A DNA stretch of 64,000 bases from Bacilli bacterium (GCA_017468925.1 JAFUHI010000004.1:1-64000); one strand, 5' to 3'; positions 1 through 7,805 are shown, counted from the first letter of the stretch. Numbers and translations: made by a program. The notes: generated by a model not told the origin, from the letters alone.

Positions 1-141
1 ACCGTAAATATCATAGACTTTCGCCCACATTCTAATTCGGTTATGCATAGTTTCTCTAGAACAGCCTTCAACGGTAGGCGTAAAGCCATTCTTTTTGTAC
101 TCAAGCACCATGTTGAGTTTTTCTTCTTTTGTCCATCTCAT
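1..141 (-). CDS. IS3-type transposase OrfA-like protein, N-terminal part (runs off the window)
   Basis: An open frame of 47 codons starts at ATG 141 on the minus strand and leaves the window at base 1. The peptide starts MRWTKEEKLNMVLEYKKNG, followed by a helix-turn-helix-like stretch (VEGCSRETMHNRIRMW) and VYDIYG at the edge. This matches the N-terminal HTH of IS3/IS150-group OrfA proteins, which bind the element ends. The start is supported by GGAGGGG about 8 nt upstream. An IS-like terminus lies 23-47 bp upstream of the ATG (164-188), as expected for the 5' end of an IS3 element. Whether OrfA is intact and followed by a DDE OrfB cannot be seen. Confidence 0.7.
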   Translation of the reverse strand, partial: MRWTKEEKLNMVLEYKKNGFTPTVEGCSRETMHNRIRMWAKVYDIYG

Positions 142-163
142 GATAAAAACCCCTCCAGTTGGT

Positions 164-188
164 TGTCCAACTTTTGGGGTTCATATCA
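164..188 (-). mobile_element. Terminal inverted repeat of an IS3-family element (transposase-upstream end)
   Basis: Read on the minus strand the segment starts TGATATGAACCCC and continues AAAAGTTGGACA. It resembles IS3/IS150-group ends, which start with TG and carry CCCCAAAAGTTGGAC. Immediately outside (from 189) the sequence becomes CCAGAAGCCGCTTTA, which is the second half of a terminator hairpin found intact twice nearby (583-607, 1293-1317). The IS boundary is therefore set by comparison with paralogous sequence. The other end and the target duplication lie outside the window. Confidence 0.7.
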
Positions 189-207
189 CCAGAAGCCGCT
201 TTATTCT
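189..207 (-). terminator. Remnant of a terminator hairpin cut by the IS
   Basis: CCAGAAGCCGCTTTATT is the proximal half of the AAAGCGGC/GCCGCTTT hairpin that follows the paralogues ending at 626 and 1336. The distal half is replaced by the IS end, so transcription of the gene ending at 217 may read into the IS and transposase. Confidence 0.6.
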
Positions 208-216
208 TTATTGTTT

Positions 217-480
217 TTACCAACCTCTTTCTTTTTTCATTTCTTCGAAGTCAGTTTTCTTTTCAAATTCTTCAATCTCATTTTTGGTTAGAACTCTAAT
301 CTCATTTTCGTGATAAGTGTTTTCCTCGTATGGATAACCACATTCATCAACAAGTTCGACATAATATCCGTTCTGCTTTGAATAAGATGGCGGGAAAATC
401 TCAACAACGACACCATATGTGCCTGAAGGGATGCCATTTTTTTCAACAAGAGTTTGAATCAAGCAATACAACCCTATCAT
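217..480 (-). CDS. Small DUF4926-like protein, paralogue 1
   Basis: An 87-residue protein with no signal peptide or membrane segment. The conserved core is TLVEKNGIPSGTYGVVVEIF, then YYVELVDECGYPY, then ENEIRVLT. The pattern of a G-x-x-G-V-V beta turn, a VEL/VEF strand and a C-terminal E-L/I-x-x-L resembles DUF4926 (a small SH3-like beta-barrel fold); this assignment is from memory of the family. It is the most divergent of four tandem paralogues and has its own C-terminus (ending KKERGW instead of LEMHG). The start is supported by GAGAGGTGAT upstream. No function is established; possible roles are immunity or antitoxin-like or phage-related accessory protein, by analogy only. Confidence 0.6.
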   Translation of the reverse strand: MIGLYCLIQTLVEKNGIPSGTYGVVVEIFPPSYSKQNGYYVELVDECGYPYEENTYHENEIRVLTKNEIEEFEKKTDFEEMKKERGW

Positions 481-487
481 TCAGATC

Positions 488-536
488 ACCTCTCTTTCTA
501 TTTTACATAATTTGTTGTCATGAGTAGCCGATTATC
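488..536 (-). repeat. 49-bp leader repeat, copy A
   Basis: The block upstream of paralogue 1, containing the ribosome binding site (AGAGGT) and the words ACATAATTTG and CATGAGTAGCCGATTATC (plus-strand reading), is nearly identical at 894-942 and 1206-1254. It marks the 5' side of each duplicated cassette. Confidence 0.8.
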
Positions 537-582
537 TTCAAGCGAAAGCTATAAAATCCCCTGAAAAAAGAGAATAAACTTA

Positions 583-607
583 AAAGCGGCCGCCCAGAAG
601 CCGCTTT
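583..607 (-). terminator. Terminator after paralogue 2
   Basis: AAAGCGGC (583-590) pairs with GCCGCTTT (600-607) around a 9-nt loop. On the minus strand it follows the stop of the 626-886 gene and is trailed by a short T-rich stretch. Same structure as at 1293-1317. Confidence 0.65.
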
Positions 608-625
608 ATTGTTTATTGTTGCCGA

Positions 626-886
626 TTATCCGTGCATCTCTAGGATTTTTTTGATGTCAGTCTTGGCTAGAAGTTCTTTTTCCTCTTGTGTAGTCAGAGC
701 ACGTAGTTCGTTTTCCCTGTATATACCATCGTCAAAAGGATAGTTATATTGATCCCATAGTTCGACGTAGTACTCGCCATTTATTTCACTTGGTGGTGAG
801 AATATTTCAACTACAACGCCATATGTACCAGCTGGCGCGTTGCCCTTGTTGATAAGGGTTTGAACCAACCCATATTGTTTGATCAT
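626..886 (-). CDS. Small DUF4926-like protein, paralogue 2
   Basis: An 86-residue paralogue with core APAGTYGVVVEIF, EYYVELWDQYNYPFD, ENELRALT and the tail KTDIKKILEMHG. The last ~25 codons are almost identical in DNA to those of the gene ending at 1336, which suggests recent duplication or gene conversion. AAAGGTAAT precedes the ATG. Only 51 bp separate it from the upstream paralogue 938-1198, with no terminator between, so those two are probably co-transcribed. Function unknown. Confidence 0.6.
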   Translation of the reverse strand: MIKQYGLVQTLINKGNAPAGTYGVVVEIFSPPSEINGEYYVELWDQYNYPFDDGIYRENELRALTTQEEKELLAKTDIKKILEMHG

Positions 887-893
887 TAATATT

Positions 894-942
894 ACCTTTC
901 TTTCTATTCTACATAATTTGTGGTCATGAGTAGCCGATTATC
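894..942 (-). repeat. 49-bp leader repeat, copy B
   Basis: Second copy of the leader block, between paralogues 3 and 2. Its distal end (GCCGATTATC) runs into the stop region of paralogue 3, so here the leader is fused directly to the preceding gene and the terminator block is missing. Confidence 0.8.
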
Positions 943-1198
943 CGTGCATCTCTAGGATTATTTGGATATTTCTTCTTTTCATGAGCTCTTTAATTTCTTC
1001 ATTTGACAAAGATTTAAGTTCGTAGTCATGATAGCCTTTTTCGTCGCATGGGTAATTATATTGATCCCATATCTCGACCTCTACACCCTTGTAAGTTGCA
1101 TTAGGTATCGGAAGCACTTCAACAGCAACGCCGTATGTACCAGCCGGATATTCTCCTTTTGGCACAAGTGTCATGACTATGTCGTACTGTCTAACCAT
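938..1198 (-). CDS. Small DUF4926-like protein, paralogue 3
   Basis: An 86-residue paralogue starting MVRQYDIVMTLVPKGEYPAG and continuing TYGVAVEVLP, VEVEIWDQYNYPCD and YELKSLS, with the shared tail IQIILEMHG. The central part is the most diverged from paralogues 2 and 4 while the tail is conserved, a mosaic that points to recombination among copies. GAGAGGTAAT precedes the ATG. Function unknown. Confidence 0.6.
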   Translation of the reverse strand: MVRQYDIVMTLVPKGEYPAGTYGVAVEVLPIPNATYKGVEVEIWDQYNYPCDEKGYHDYELKSLSNEEIKELMKRRNIQIILEMHG

Positions 1199-1205
1199 AA
1201 CGATT

Positions 1206-1254
1206 ACCTCTCTTTCTATTTTACATAATTTGTCGTCATGAGTAGCCGATTATC
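1206..1254 (-). repeat. 49-bp leader repeat, copy C
   Basis: Third copy of the leader block, upstream of paralogue 3. Similarity to copy A continues for about 20 bp beyond the block (TTCAAGC-AAAAG) toward a conserved terminator. Confidence 0.8.
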
Positions 1255-1292
1255 TTCAAGCAAAAGCATTAAAATCCTCTGAAAAAAATTTA

Positions 1293-1317
1293 AAAGCGGC
1301 CACACAGAAGCCGCTTT
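1293..1317 (-). terminator. Terminator after paralogue 4
   Basis: AAAGCGGC (1293-1300) pairs with GCCGCTTT (1310-1317), followed on the minus strand by TTTTAAATTTTTTTC. It lies 19 bp past the stop of the 1336-1596 gene. Confidence 0.7.
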
Positions 1318-1335
1318 ATTGTTCGTCGTCGCCGA

Positions 1336-1596
1336 TTATCCGTGCATCTCTAGGATTTTTTGGATGTCGGTCTTGGCTAGAAGTTCTTTTTCCTCTTGCG
1401 GAGTGAGGACATGAAGTTCACTTTCAGCGTACGCGTTATCGTCGAACGGATAATTATATTGATCCCATAACTCAACATAATATCCTGTTTCCTTTGTGTA
1501 AGGGGATGACACGATCTCGACAACAACGCCATATGTGCCTGAAGGGACTCCATCTCTCTCAACAAGTGTTTGTACTAATGCGTATAATTTGATCAT
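1336..1596 (-). CDS. Small DUF4926-like protein, paralogue 4
   Basis: An 86-residue paralogue starting MIKLYALVQTLVERDGVPSG, then TYGVVVEIV, GYYVELWDQYNYPFD, ESELHVLT and tail KTDIQKILEMHG. It starts 25 bp after the typA stop on the same strand with AAAGAGGTTAT before the ATG, so it can be transcribed from the typA promoter. Its leader differs from the three repeat copies, so it may be the founder of the array. Function unknown. Confidence 0.6.
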   Translation of the reverse strand: MIKLYALVQTLVERDGVPSGTYGVVVEIVSSPYTKETGYYVELWDQYNYPFDDNAYAESELHVLTPQEEKELLAKTDIQKILEMHG

Positions 1597-1621
1597 CTAG
1601 ATAACCTCTTTATTGTATTCA

Positions 1622-3457
1622 TTATTTATTCGCTTCTTCCAAAGCCTTTTTGTGTGCGTCGAATTTCTTTCTGTCTGCGGTATTGAGTATTCTCTTTCTC
1701 ATTCTGATGCCGCCTGGGGTAACCTCGACCAATTCATCGAGATTGATGTAGTCCAAGCAGGCTTCTAAAGACATTTTCCTAGGCGCTTTAAGAACGATTG
1801 TTTGCTCTCTAGTGGAACTTCTGATGTTATTCATCGGTTTGGTTTGGGTGCAATTGACCACCAAATCGATTGGGTAGCGGTGTTCTCCGACAATCATCCC
1901 TTCATAACAGATGTCGCCAGGGCTGATGAACATCGTCCCATGTCCTTCGACTTTCTCTAAGGCGAAAGAAGTTGCATCACCTTTATCGCTGGAAACGAGG
2001 ACACCGATGTTTCTTTCCCCAACCTCATGGCTGTACATTGGGCGGTATTCTTTGAATTCATGGTTGATGATGCCATATCCTTTGGTCATTGTGAGGAAAT
2101 TGCTGACAAAGCCAAGAAGACCACGGGAAGGTATCACATATGTCAATCTGGTTATCGTCCCATTATCGACCATATCTATGAGTGTGCCGCCTCTCGAACC
2201 TAAAGTGGTCATGATATCGCCTACGAATTCATTCGGGGTATCAATCATCAAATCCTCATAAGGTTCGCATTTGTTTCCATCGATTTCCTTGATGATGACT
2301 TGAGGTTTCGACACTTCTAATTCATATCCTTCTCTTCTCATCATCTCAATCAATACGCCTAGATGCAATTCGCCTCTACCTGAAACAATCCAAGTCTCGG
2401 TGTTTGGGACTCTTGCGAATTTTAGTGAGACGTCTCTCTGCGTTTCTTGAAATAGTCTTTCTTCGATTACTCTAGCGGTCACGAATTTGCCTTCTTTTCC
2501 TCTTAGAGGGGAGCTATTCGTGCCAAATTCCATCTGGAGAGTTGGCTCATCCACCCTAAGAAGAGGGAGAGGATTGTTGTATCCTTTTTCGCACACCGTT
2601 TCTCCGACTCCTATATCGGGAAGGCCTGCAATGCCGGCGATATTACCAGCACTTGCTTCCTCGACTTCGATTTTTTGCATGCCGTAGAATACATATATCT
2701 TCATGACTTTGAAGTCTTTTGTGCTGCCATCTTGCCTAATATCAGTCACAGTTTGCCCAACCTTCACTTTGCCTTGGGTTATGGTGCCGATACCGATTCT
2801 TCCGACGAAATCGTTATAATCAAGCAAAGCCGGTTGCCACTGGAATGGCTTAGAAGGATCCGCTTTCGGTTCTGGGATGTATTTAAGGATGTAATCAAAT
2901 AGACAATCCATCCCTTTTTGTTGTGATGAAGGGTTATCATCCAAAGAAGAAGTACCGTTTAAGGCGGAGACATAGACGATTGGGAAATCGAGGAATTCGT
3001 CTGGTGCCCCTAATTCGATGAAAAGGTTCAACACTTGATCGACCGCTCGTTTGGAATCGGCGTTTTGCCTATCCACTTTATTTATGACCACGATTGGCTT
3101 GACGTGGTTTTCCAATGCATTTTTCAATACGAATCTCGTCTGAGGCATTGGTCCATCATACGCATCAACAAGAAGAAGGCAGCCATCGACCATATGCATA
3201 ATTCTTTCGACTTCGCCTCCGAAATCAGCGTGCCCCGGGGTATCGACGATATTGATGATGTTATCTTTGTAACGGATAGAGGTGGTTTTGGCTAAAATCG
3301 TAATGCCTCTTTCGTGTTCCAAAGGATTGGAATCAAGCATCCTGTCTTTTATTTCTTCATTGTCACGAAAGGTGCCGGAGGCCTCTAACATTGAATTGAC
3401 CAATGTCGTTTTCCCGTGGTCTACGTGAGCGATTATGGCGATGTTCCTGAAACTCAT
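1622..3457 (-). CDS. typA: Ribosome-associated GTPase TypA/BipA
   Basis: Translational GTPase of 611 residues, the usual length. The N-terminus ([20 protein letters not shown]) carries the G1 P-loop HVDHGKTT; then the switch region [11 protein letters not shown]3 [15 protein letters not shown] and G4 NKVD. Domains II, III and V and the BipA C-terminal domain follow (motif [17 protein letters not shown]; end [16 protein letters not shown]). Known family role: 50S subunit biogenesis and stress adaptation through ribosome binding. It is transcribed leftward, divergent from rpsO, with the four small paralogues downstream. Confidence 0.97.
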   Translation of the reverse strand: MSFRNIAIIAHVDHGKTTLVNSMLEASGTFRDNEEIKDRMLDSNPLEHERGITILAKTTSIRYKDNIINIVDTPGHADFGGEVERIMHMVDGCLLLVDAYDGPMPQTRFVLKNALENHVKPIVVINKVDRQNADSKRAVDQVLNLFIELGAPDEFLDFPIVYVSALNGTSSLDDNPSSQQKGMDCLFDYILKYIPEPKADPSKPFQWQPALLDYNDFVGRIGIGTITQGKVKVGQTVTDIRQDGSTKDFKVMKIYVFYGMQKIEVEEASAGNIAGIAGLPDIGVGETVCEKGYNNPLPLLRVDEPTLQMEFGTNSSPLRGKEGKFVTARVIEERLFQETQRDVSLKFARVPNTETWIVSGRGELHLGVLIEMMRREGYELEVSKPQVIIKEIDGNKCEPYEDLMIDTPNEFVGDIMTTLGSRGGTLIDMVDNGTITRLTYVIPSRGLLGFVSNFLTMTKGYGIINHEFKEYRPMYSHEVGERNIGVLVSSDKGDATSFALEKVEGHGTMFISPGDICYEGMIVGEHRYPIDLVVNCTQTKPMNNIRSSTREQTIVLKAPRKMSLEACLDYINLDELVEVTPGGIRMRKRILNTADRKKFDAHKKALEEANK

Positions 3458-3526
3458 ATTTGCTACCTCGGTTTATTAAACCGGGGTTAATTCTATATTT
3501 CTTGCTTTTCTTATTCAACAAAATAG

Positions 3527-3555
3527 TTGCGAAACTATAGTTTTTCTTCTATACT
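3527..3555 (+). promoter_or_regulatory. rpsO promoter
   Basis: TTGCGA (3527-3532), a 17-bp spacer and TATACT (3550-3555). Predicted transcript start is near 3562, giving a leader of about 75 nt before rpsO. Confidence 0.7.
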
Positions 3556-3561
3556 ACTCGT

Positions 3562-3638
3562 TGCGACCAGCCTTTGGGAAAGCCTATCTCCTTAGACCTC
3601 CCATTGACTAGGTTAAGAATTAAGGAAAGGAGAAACAC
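3562..3638 (+). promoter_or_regulatory. rpsO leader with mutually exclusive pairings (S15 autoregulation candidate)
   Basis: TCTCCTT (3587-3593) is a perfect 7-nt complement of the ribosome binding sequence AAGGAGA (3627-3633). The overlapping CTTAGACC (3591-3598) can instead pair with GGTTAAG (3611-3617) with one bulge, which would free the ribosome site. rpsO leaders in several bacteria bind S15 and control translation; that this one does is inference from the alternative pairing. Confidence 0.55.
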
Positions 3639-3908
3639 ATGGCATTAAACAAAGAAGAGAAGAACGTTTGTGTCCAAAACTTTGGGAAAAACGCTTCGGA
3701 TACTGGCTCCACTCAAGTCCAAGTAGCCCTTCTCACCAAAAGGATTCAAGCCTTGACAGCCCATCTTAAAGCCAATCATGGCGATGCGGTTGCCAAAAGA
3801 AGCCTATCTCTATTAGTCGGCAAAAGACGCAGCCTTCTAGACTATCTTGCTAGAACCGATAGAGACGCTTACATCAAACTCATCGAGAGCCTTGGATTGA
3901 GAAAATAA
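3639..3908 (+). CDS. rpsO: 30S ribosomal protein S15
   Basis: 89 residues, canonical length. It contains the S15 features FGKNASDTGSTQVQVALLT, RIQALTAHLK, HGDAVAKRSLSLLVGKRRSLLDYL and YIKLIESLGLRK. It binds 16S rRNA in the central domain and organises the platform. The start has AAGGAGA 5 nt upstream. In Bacillus rpsO is next to pnp; here a lipoprotein and an opposite-strand gene lie between them. Confidence 0.98.
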   Translation: MALNKEEKNVCVQNFGKNASDTGSTQVQVALLTKRIQALTAHLKANHGDAVAKRSLSLLVGKRRSLLDYLARTDRDAYIKLIESLGLRK

Positions 3909-3923
3909 GCAAAAAAGAGAACA

Positions 3924-3949
3924 AACTCGCCTGTTTTGGCGGGTTTTTT
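3924..3949 (+). terminator. rpsO terminator
   Basis: AACTCGCC (3924-3931) pairs with GGCGGGTT (3938-3945, one G-U), with a run of T at 3944-3949. Confidence 0.85.
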
Positions 3950-4016
3950 CTATTAAGAAACGCTTTTTCGTAAACAATGTTTTGCTTATAATGGAAAAAT
4001 ACAAGGAAAATCAATT

Positions 4017-4991
4017 ATGAAAAAACGCCACATCATAGCCGTTTTGCCGATAACATTGCTTCTTTTTAGCTGCGCGAATGATTCCATCACCCCAATAGAT
4101 GACGATTCTATACATAGCGTCACCAGCGAGAAAAATTCATTTACCGTCACCTTCTTAAATGAAGATGGGACTTTATTGGAAGAAGACACCGACGTAAAGA
4201 AAGGGGAGATGCCTCATTATGATGGGGAGACACCGACAAAAGAAGAAGATTCTATTTTCTCCTATGTCTTTGCTGGATGGAGCCCTGAATTGACCCCAGT
4301 GGTAGATGATGTGACATATACCGCATCGTATGATTCGATACCAAAAGGCGGCTCCGATGATTTCTCTAGCCTAACCATCTCGGAAACTAAACTGTATTTA
4401 AGCGTAGGCGATACATATTCATTATCCTATGAATCAGAGCCATTTGATATTAATCAATTGATTCAACTAAAAACAAACGATTCATCGATTGTTTCTGTTT
4501 CTTCTTCAACGATTGAGGCTAAAGCATATGGCCAAACAAAGGTGTATTTCGAAGCGCCAGGCGGACTTAAATCTTATTGCGATGTCTATGTTTATGAGAT
4601 TGAGCCAAACGTTGCGAGCAAAACATTCACCGAAACTGAATATGTTCCAGAATTGAGCGCCACGATAACGATACAGAAATCAACAATTAGCAATATCGAT
4701 ATCAGTTTTGACACACCGAGTGATGAAGCTCCTGGCATCATCTTCAAGGCGAAATTGACCAAAACCGAAGCGCATATGACAAATGCAAGCGGCGATGAGA
4801 TTCCTTATCCCGTCACTTTCTCATACAGGATATGGGGATACGAAGTTGATAGGATATACGATGGGACTTTTGTAAGCGAGCCATTCTTAAGTGGCGAAGA
4901 CAATGAGATTGATATCTTCATCGCTCTCTCCACCTCGGAATTCTCAAAAACCGCAGGCCCCGACCATTACGTCTTGCAATTCACGAGCTAA
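4017..4991 (+). CDS. Surface lipoprotein with InlB-type repeat and Ig-like domain
   Basis: 324 residues. The signal peptide ends in a lipobox LLFSC with Cys19 (lipidation, membrane anchoring). Residues ~40-95 form a Listeria/InlB B-repeat unit: FTVTFLNEDGTLL, KKGEMPHYDGETPT, YVFAGWSPEL, VTYTASYD. Residues ~115-195 resemble a bacterial Ig-like (Big_2) domain: LTISETKLYLSVGDTYSLSY, LKTNDSSIVSVSSSTIEAKAYG. The C-terminal ~120 residues (from KTFTETEYVPELSATITIQ) look all-beta and are not recognised. A TATAAT (3987-3992) and AAGGAAA support its own promoter and start. It is probably an adhesive or structural surface protein. Its place between rpsO and pnp suggests insertion. Confidence 0.75.
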   Translation: MKKRHIIAVLPITLLLFSCANDSITPIDDDSIHSVTSEKNSFTVTFLNEDGTLLEEDTDVKKGEMPHYDGETPTKEEDSIFSYVFAGWSPELTPVVDDVTYTASYDSIPKGGSDDFSSLTISETKLYLSVGDTYSLSYESEPFDINQLIQLKTNDSSIVSVSSSTIEAKAYGQTKVYFEAPGGLKSYCDVYVYEIEPNVASKTFTETEYVPELSATITIQKSTISNIDISFDTPSDEAPGIIFKAKLTKTEAHMTNASGDEIPYPVTFSYRIWGYEVDRIYDGTFVSEPFLSGEDNEIDIFIALSTSEFSKTAGPDHYVLQFTS

Positions 4992-5000
4992 AAAGAAAAA

Positions 5001-5030
5001 AAGGCAGCCTATCAGGGCTGTCTTTTCGTA
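5001..5030. terminator. Bidirectional terminator between convergent genes
   Basis: AAGGCAGCC (5001-5009) pairs with GGCTGTCTT (5016-5024, one G-U). T-rich sequence follows on the plus strand and an A-rich stretch (4990-5002) precedes it, so it can serve the lipoprotein and the minus-strand gene ending at 5042. Confidence 0.75.
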
Positions 5031-5041
5031 TTTGTTTTCGT

Positions 5042-5407
5042 TTAGGCGGCGATCAAGCCGAATAATCCGCCCAAGAAATAGAAGATGTCTCCGCTGACGA
5101 AGCCCATTACCATAACGAGGATGTGCGGGAATTTCCTTCTGTCGCCTGCTTTGATTTTGCGGTGGGCGTTATTGACTAAAGCGATGGTCAAAATAACTAT
5201 CACCGAGTAAATCAAACCAAAAACAAGCAAGCTTGTTCCTGCAGCAATTACTGCGGCAGCGTCGGCGTATTGCTCTGATTGCTCGGCGACGGATGGGGCG
5301 AAAACTATCATTAAGACGCCTCCAACCACCATGAGCAAAAAGCCAATCAATTCAACGATGCTGAAGATTTTGCCAATCGTATACATTACTCTGGTTGCTA
5401 CTTTCAT
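5042..5407 (-). CDS. Small multi-pass membrane protein, function unknown
   Basis: 121 residues from ATG 5407, chosen because AAGGAG lies 9 nt upstream; an in-frame ATG further out (5446) has no such site. Three or four hydrophobic segments are visible: ~11-40 (FSIVELIGFLLMVVGGVLMI), ~55-80 (AGTSLLVFGLIYSVIVILTI), and two short ones at ~98-120 (ILVMVMGFVSGDIFYFLGGL), with a basic loop NNAHRKIKAGDRRKF between. No family recognised. It runs opposite to its neighbours. Confidence 0.6.
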   Translation of the reverse strand: MKVATRVMYTIGKIFSIVELIGFLLMVVGGVLMIVFAPSVAEQSEQYADAAAVIAAGTSLLVFGLIYSVIVILTIALVNNAHRKIKAGDRRKFPHILVMVMGFVSGDIFYFLGGLFGLIAA

Positions 5408-5529
5408 ATAAATGTCTCCTTTCGATACAAAGAGAATAACACACATTAAAAGAATTATGGCCTAATATTTTGCAAAATAGACAAAAGATTCTCTAAATCG
5501 TGGCTTATGTTTTCGCTTTGTGATAAACT

Positions 5530-5547
5530 CTTATTCGTTTGAATAAG
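5530..5547 (+). promoter_or_regulatory. Small perfect hairpin in the pnp leader
   Basis: CTTATTC, loop GTTT, GAATAAG, ending 23 nt before the pnp ATG. It may be a leader stem or an operator. A GATAAA 4-9 bp upstream could be the -10 box, but no convincing -35 was found. Confidence 0.4.
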
Positions 5548-5570
5548 TAGAAAAGGAAAAAAGAAAGAAA

Positions 5571-7793
5571 ATGAAAAAGACATTCGAACTCGAATTCGAG
5601 GGAAGGACCCTCAGAATCGAGACCGGAGAGATCGCTAAACAAGCTGATGGGGCGGTCTTAGTCCGATTCGGCGACACAGTTGTATTATCAACCGCTTGCT
5701 GCGCCGATGAACCAAAAGGAGGAGATTTCTTCCCTCTTACCGTCGATTATATCGAAAAGCAATACGCTTTAGGCAAAATCCCACAATCCTTCTTAAGAAG
5801 AGAAGGAAGACCAGATGAGCATGGAATTCTTTCCGCTCGTTTGATCGATAGGCCGATTAGACCATTATTCGCTGATGGTTTCAGAAATGAAGTCCAATTA
5901 GTGAACACCGTTATGTCCTGCGACCAAAACAATACTCCAGAGATGAGCGCTATGTTAGGCGCCTCCTTGGCTTTATGCATCTCCGACATTCCATTTGATG
6001 GCCCAGTCGCTGGTGTCTATGTTGGTAGAGTCGATGGTAAACTCATCATCGATCCGACCTTGGAAGAGAAAGAGAAGAGCGATATCGAACTCGCTGTAGC
6101 CGGCACAAAAGACGCCATCATGATGGTTGAAGCTGGCGCAGCCGAAGTCCCTGAAGAAGAGATGTTAGACGCTATAATGTTTGGACATGAAGCCATCAAA
6201 AAGCTCTGCGATTTCCAGGAATCCATCATCAAAGAAATCGGCAAAGAGAAAAGAGAAATCGCTCTCTATGCCCCAGATCCTGCCATCAAAGAAGACATCT
6301 ATAACCGCATCGGCGAGAAGATGAAGAAAGCCATCTCTATCTTTGATAAGTTAGAGAGACAAAATGCGATGGATGAATTAAAAGATGAAATCATCGATGA
6401 TTATGATTCTAGAGCCTACGCTAACGAGAAAGAGCATAATACCGCGATGATGATGGTTGAAGACATCATCGAGAATATGATTGCCGATGAAGTCAGAAGA
6501 CTTATCACCGAAGAAAAGATTAGGCCAGATGGTCGTAAAGTCGATGAGATTCGTCCGCTTGATGCCCAAGTCGATTTGCTTCCGCGCGCCCATGGCTCTG
6601 CTATGTTCACCCGCGGACAGACCCAAGTCATCTCAACCACGACCTTAGGCCCATTAAGCGATGCCCAAATCGTTGATAATTTGACCGCCGAAACCTCAAG
6701 AAGATTCATGCATCAATATAACTTCCCGCCTTATTCCGTCGGCGAAATCGGCCGTATGGGCTCACCTGGCAGAAGAGAGGTTGGTCATGGAAAACTTGGC
6801 GAAAGAGCGCTTAGCTATGTTATTCCTAGCGAAGAAACCTTCCCATATACCATCCGCTGCGTCGCTGATGTAGTTGAAAGCAATGGCAGCAGCTCCCAAG
6901 CTTCTATCTGTGCTTCCTGCATGTCGCTTATGGCCGCCGGCGTTCCTTTGAAAGGAATGGTCTCCGGAATTGCCATGGGATTAATTAGCTCTGGCCCATT
7001 AGATGGAAAGCATCCTTATACGATTTTGACTGATATCCAGGGGTTAGAAGACCATTTCGGCGATATGGACTTCAAATGCGCCGGAACCGAAAAGGGTATC
7101 ACCGCCCTTCAAATGGATATCAAGATCCATGGTGTCACTAGGGAAGTCTTAAGCGAAGCCCTTGCCCAGGCCAATAAAGCTAGAGCGGAAATTAGAGAAG
7201 CGATGAGCAAAGCCATTGCCGCTCCGCGCGAAGAAGTCTCCAAATACGCTCCAAAGATGGTCACCTTCAACATCGACCCAGATAAGATCAGGGAAGTCAT
7301 CGGAACCGGAGGCAAAGTCATCAACGATATCATCGCAAAATGCAACGAAGTCAAGATTGATGTCGAAGACGATGGCAAGATAACAATCTATCATAACGAC
7401 AAGGAGATGATCGAGAAAGCCAAAGGCATGATCGATGATATCGTAAGAGTCGCCAAAGTCGGAGAAATCTACGAAGGCACGGTCAACCGTGTTGAAAGCT
7501 ATGGCTGCTTCGTTAATCTATTCGGCACAACCGATGCTCTATGCCACGTCAAGCAACTTGATTGGAAATACATCGAAAATGTTGCAGATGTCGTCAAAAT
7601 CGGCGATAAATTAAAAGTTGTTGTCACCGAGATCGATGATAAAGGCAAAGTCGCTGTGTCCCACAAAGAATTCGTTGAGAAGCCAGAAGGCTATACCGAA
7701 AGGCCAGAAAGACCTCAAAACGACAGGAAGAAAAACGACTTCCATAAAGGTGGCAAGCCGCAATTCCATAACAATAAAGGCGGACGCAGATAA
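5571..7793 (+). CDS. pnp: Polyribonucleotide nucleotidyltransferase (PNPase)
   Basis: 740 residues. Two RNase PH-like cores (from GRTLRIETGEIAKQADGAVL and from RPDGRKVDEIRPLDAQVDLL), a helical linker, then KH (KIREVIGTGGKVINDIIAKC) and S1 (GEIYEGTVNRVESYGCFVNL) domains. The second core has the phosphorolytic residues in FTRGQTQVISTTTLG and DIQGLEDHFGDMDFK. The tail is rich in Lys, Asn and Gly. It degrades RNA 3' to 5' using phosphate, as a cytoplasmic trimer. AAAGGAAA precedes the ATG and a terminator follows. With RNase J-like and YbeY proteins it is part of the RNA turnover set seen here. Confidence 0.97.
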   Translation: MKKTFELEFEGRTLRIETGEIAKQADGAVLVRFGDTVVLSTACCADEPKGGDFFPLTVDYIEKQYALGKIPQSFLRREGRPDEHGILSARLIDRPIRPLFADGFRNEVQLVNTVMSCDQNNTPEMSAMLGASLALCISDIPFDGPVAGVYVGRVDGKLIIDPTLEEKEKSDIELAVAGTKDAIMMVEAGAAEVPEEEMLDAIMFGHEAIKKLCDFQESIIKEIGKEKREIALYAPDPAIKEDIYNRIGEKMKKAISIFDKLERQNAMDELKDEIIDDYDSRAYANEKEHNTAMMMVEDIIENMIADEVRRLITEEKIRPDGRKVDEIRPLDAQVDLLPRAHGSAMFTRGQTQVISTTTLGPLSDAQIVDNLTAETSRRFMHQYNFPPYSVGEIGRMGSPGRREVGHGKLGERALSYVIPSEETFPYTIRCVADVVESNGSSSQASICASCMSLMAAGVPLKGMVSGIAMGLISSGPLDGKHPYTILTDIQGLEDHFGDMDFKCAGTEKGITALQMDIKIHGVTREVLSEALAQANKARAEIREAMSKAIAAPREEVSKYAPKMVTFNIDPDKIREVIGTGGKVINDIIAKCNEVKIDVEDDGKITIYHNDKEMIEKAKGMIDDIVRVAKVGEIYEGTVNRVESYGCFVNLFGTTDALCHVKQLDWKYIENVADVVKIGDKLKVVVTEIDDKGKVAVSHKEFVEKPEGYTERPERPQNDRKKNDFHKGGKPQFHNNKGGRR

Positions 7794-7805
7794 TAAAAGC
7801 AAATG

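Noticed and set aside
488-1254. Three 49-bp repeats as a possible CRISPR array
   Set aside because: The intervals between copies are whole coding genes of about 300-400 bp, the repeats contain ribosome binding sites, and no cas gene is nearby. They are duplicated leaders.
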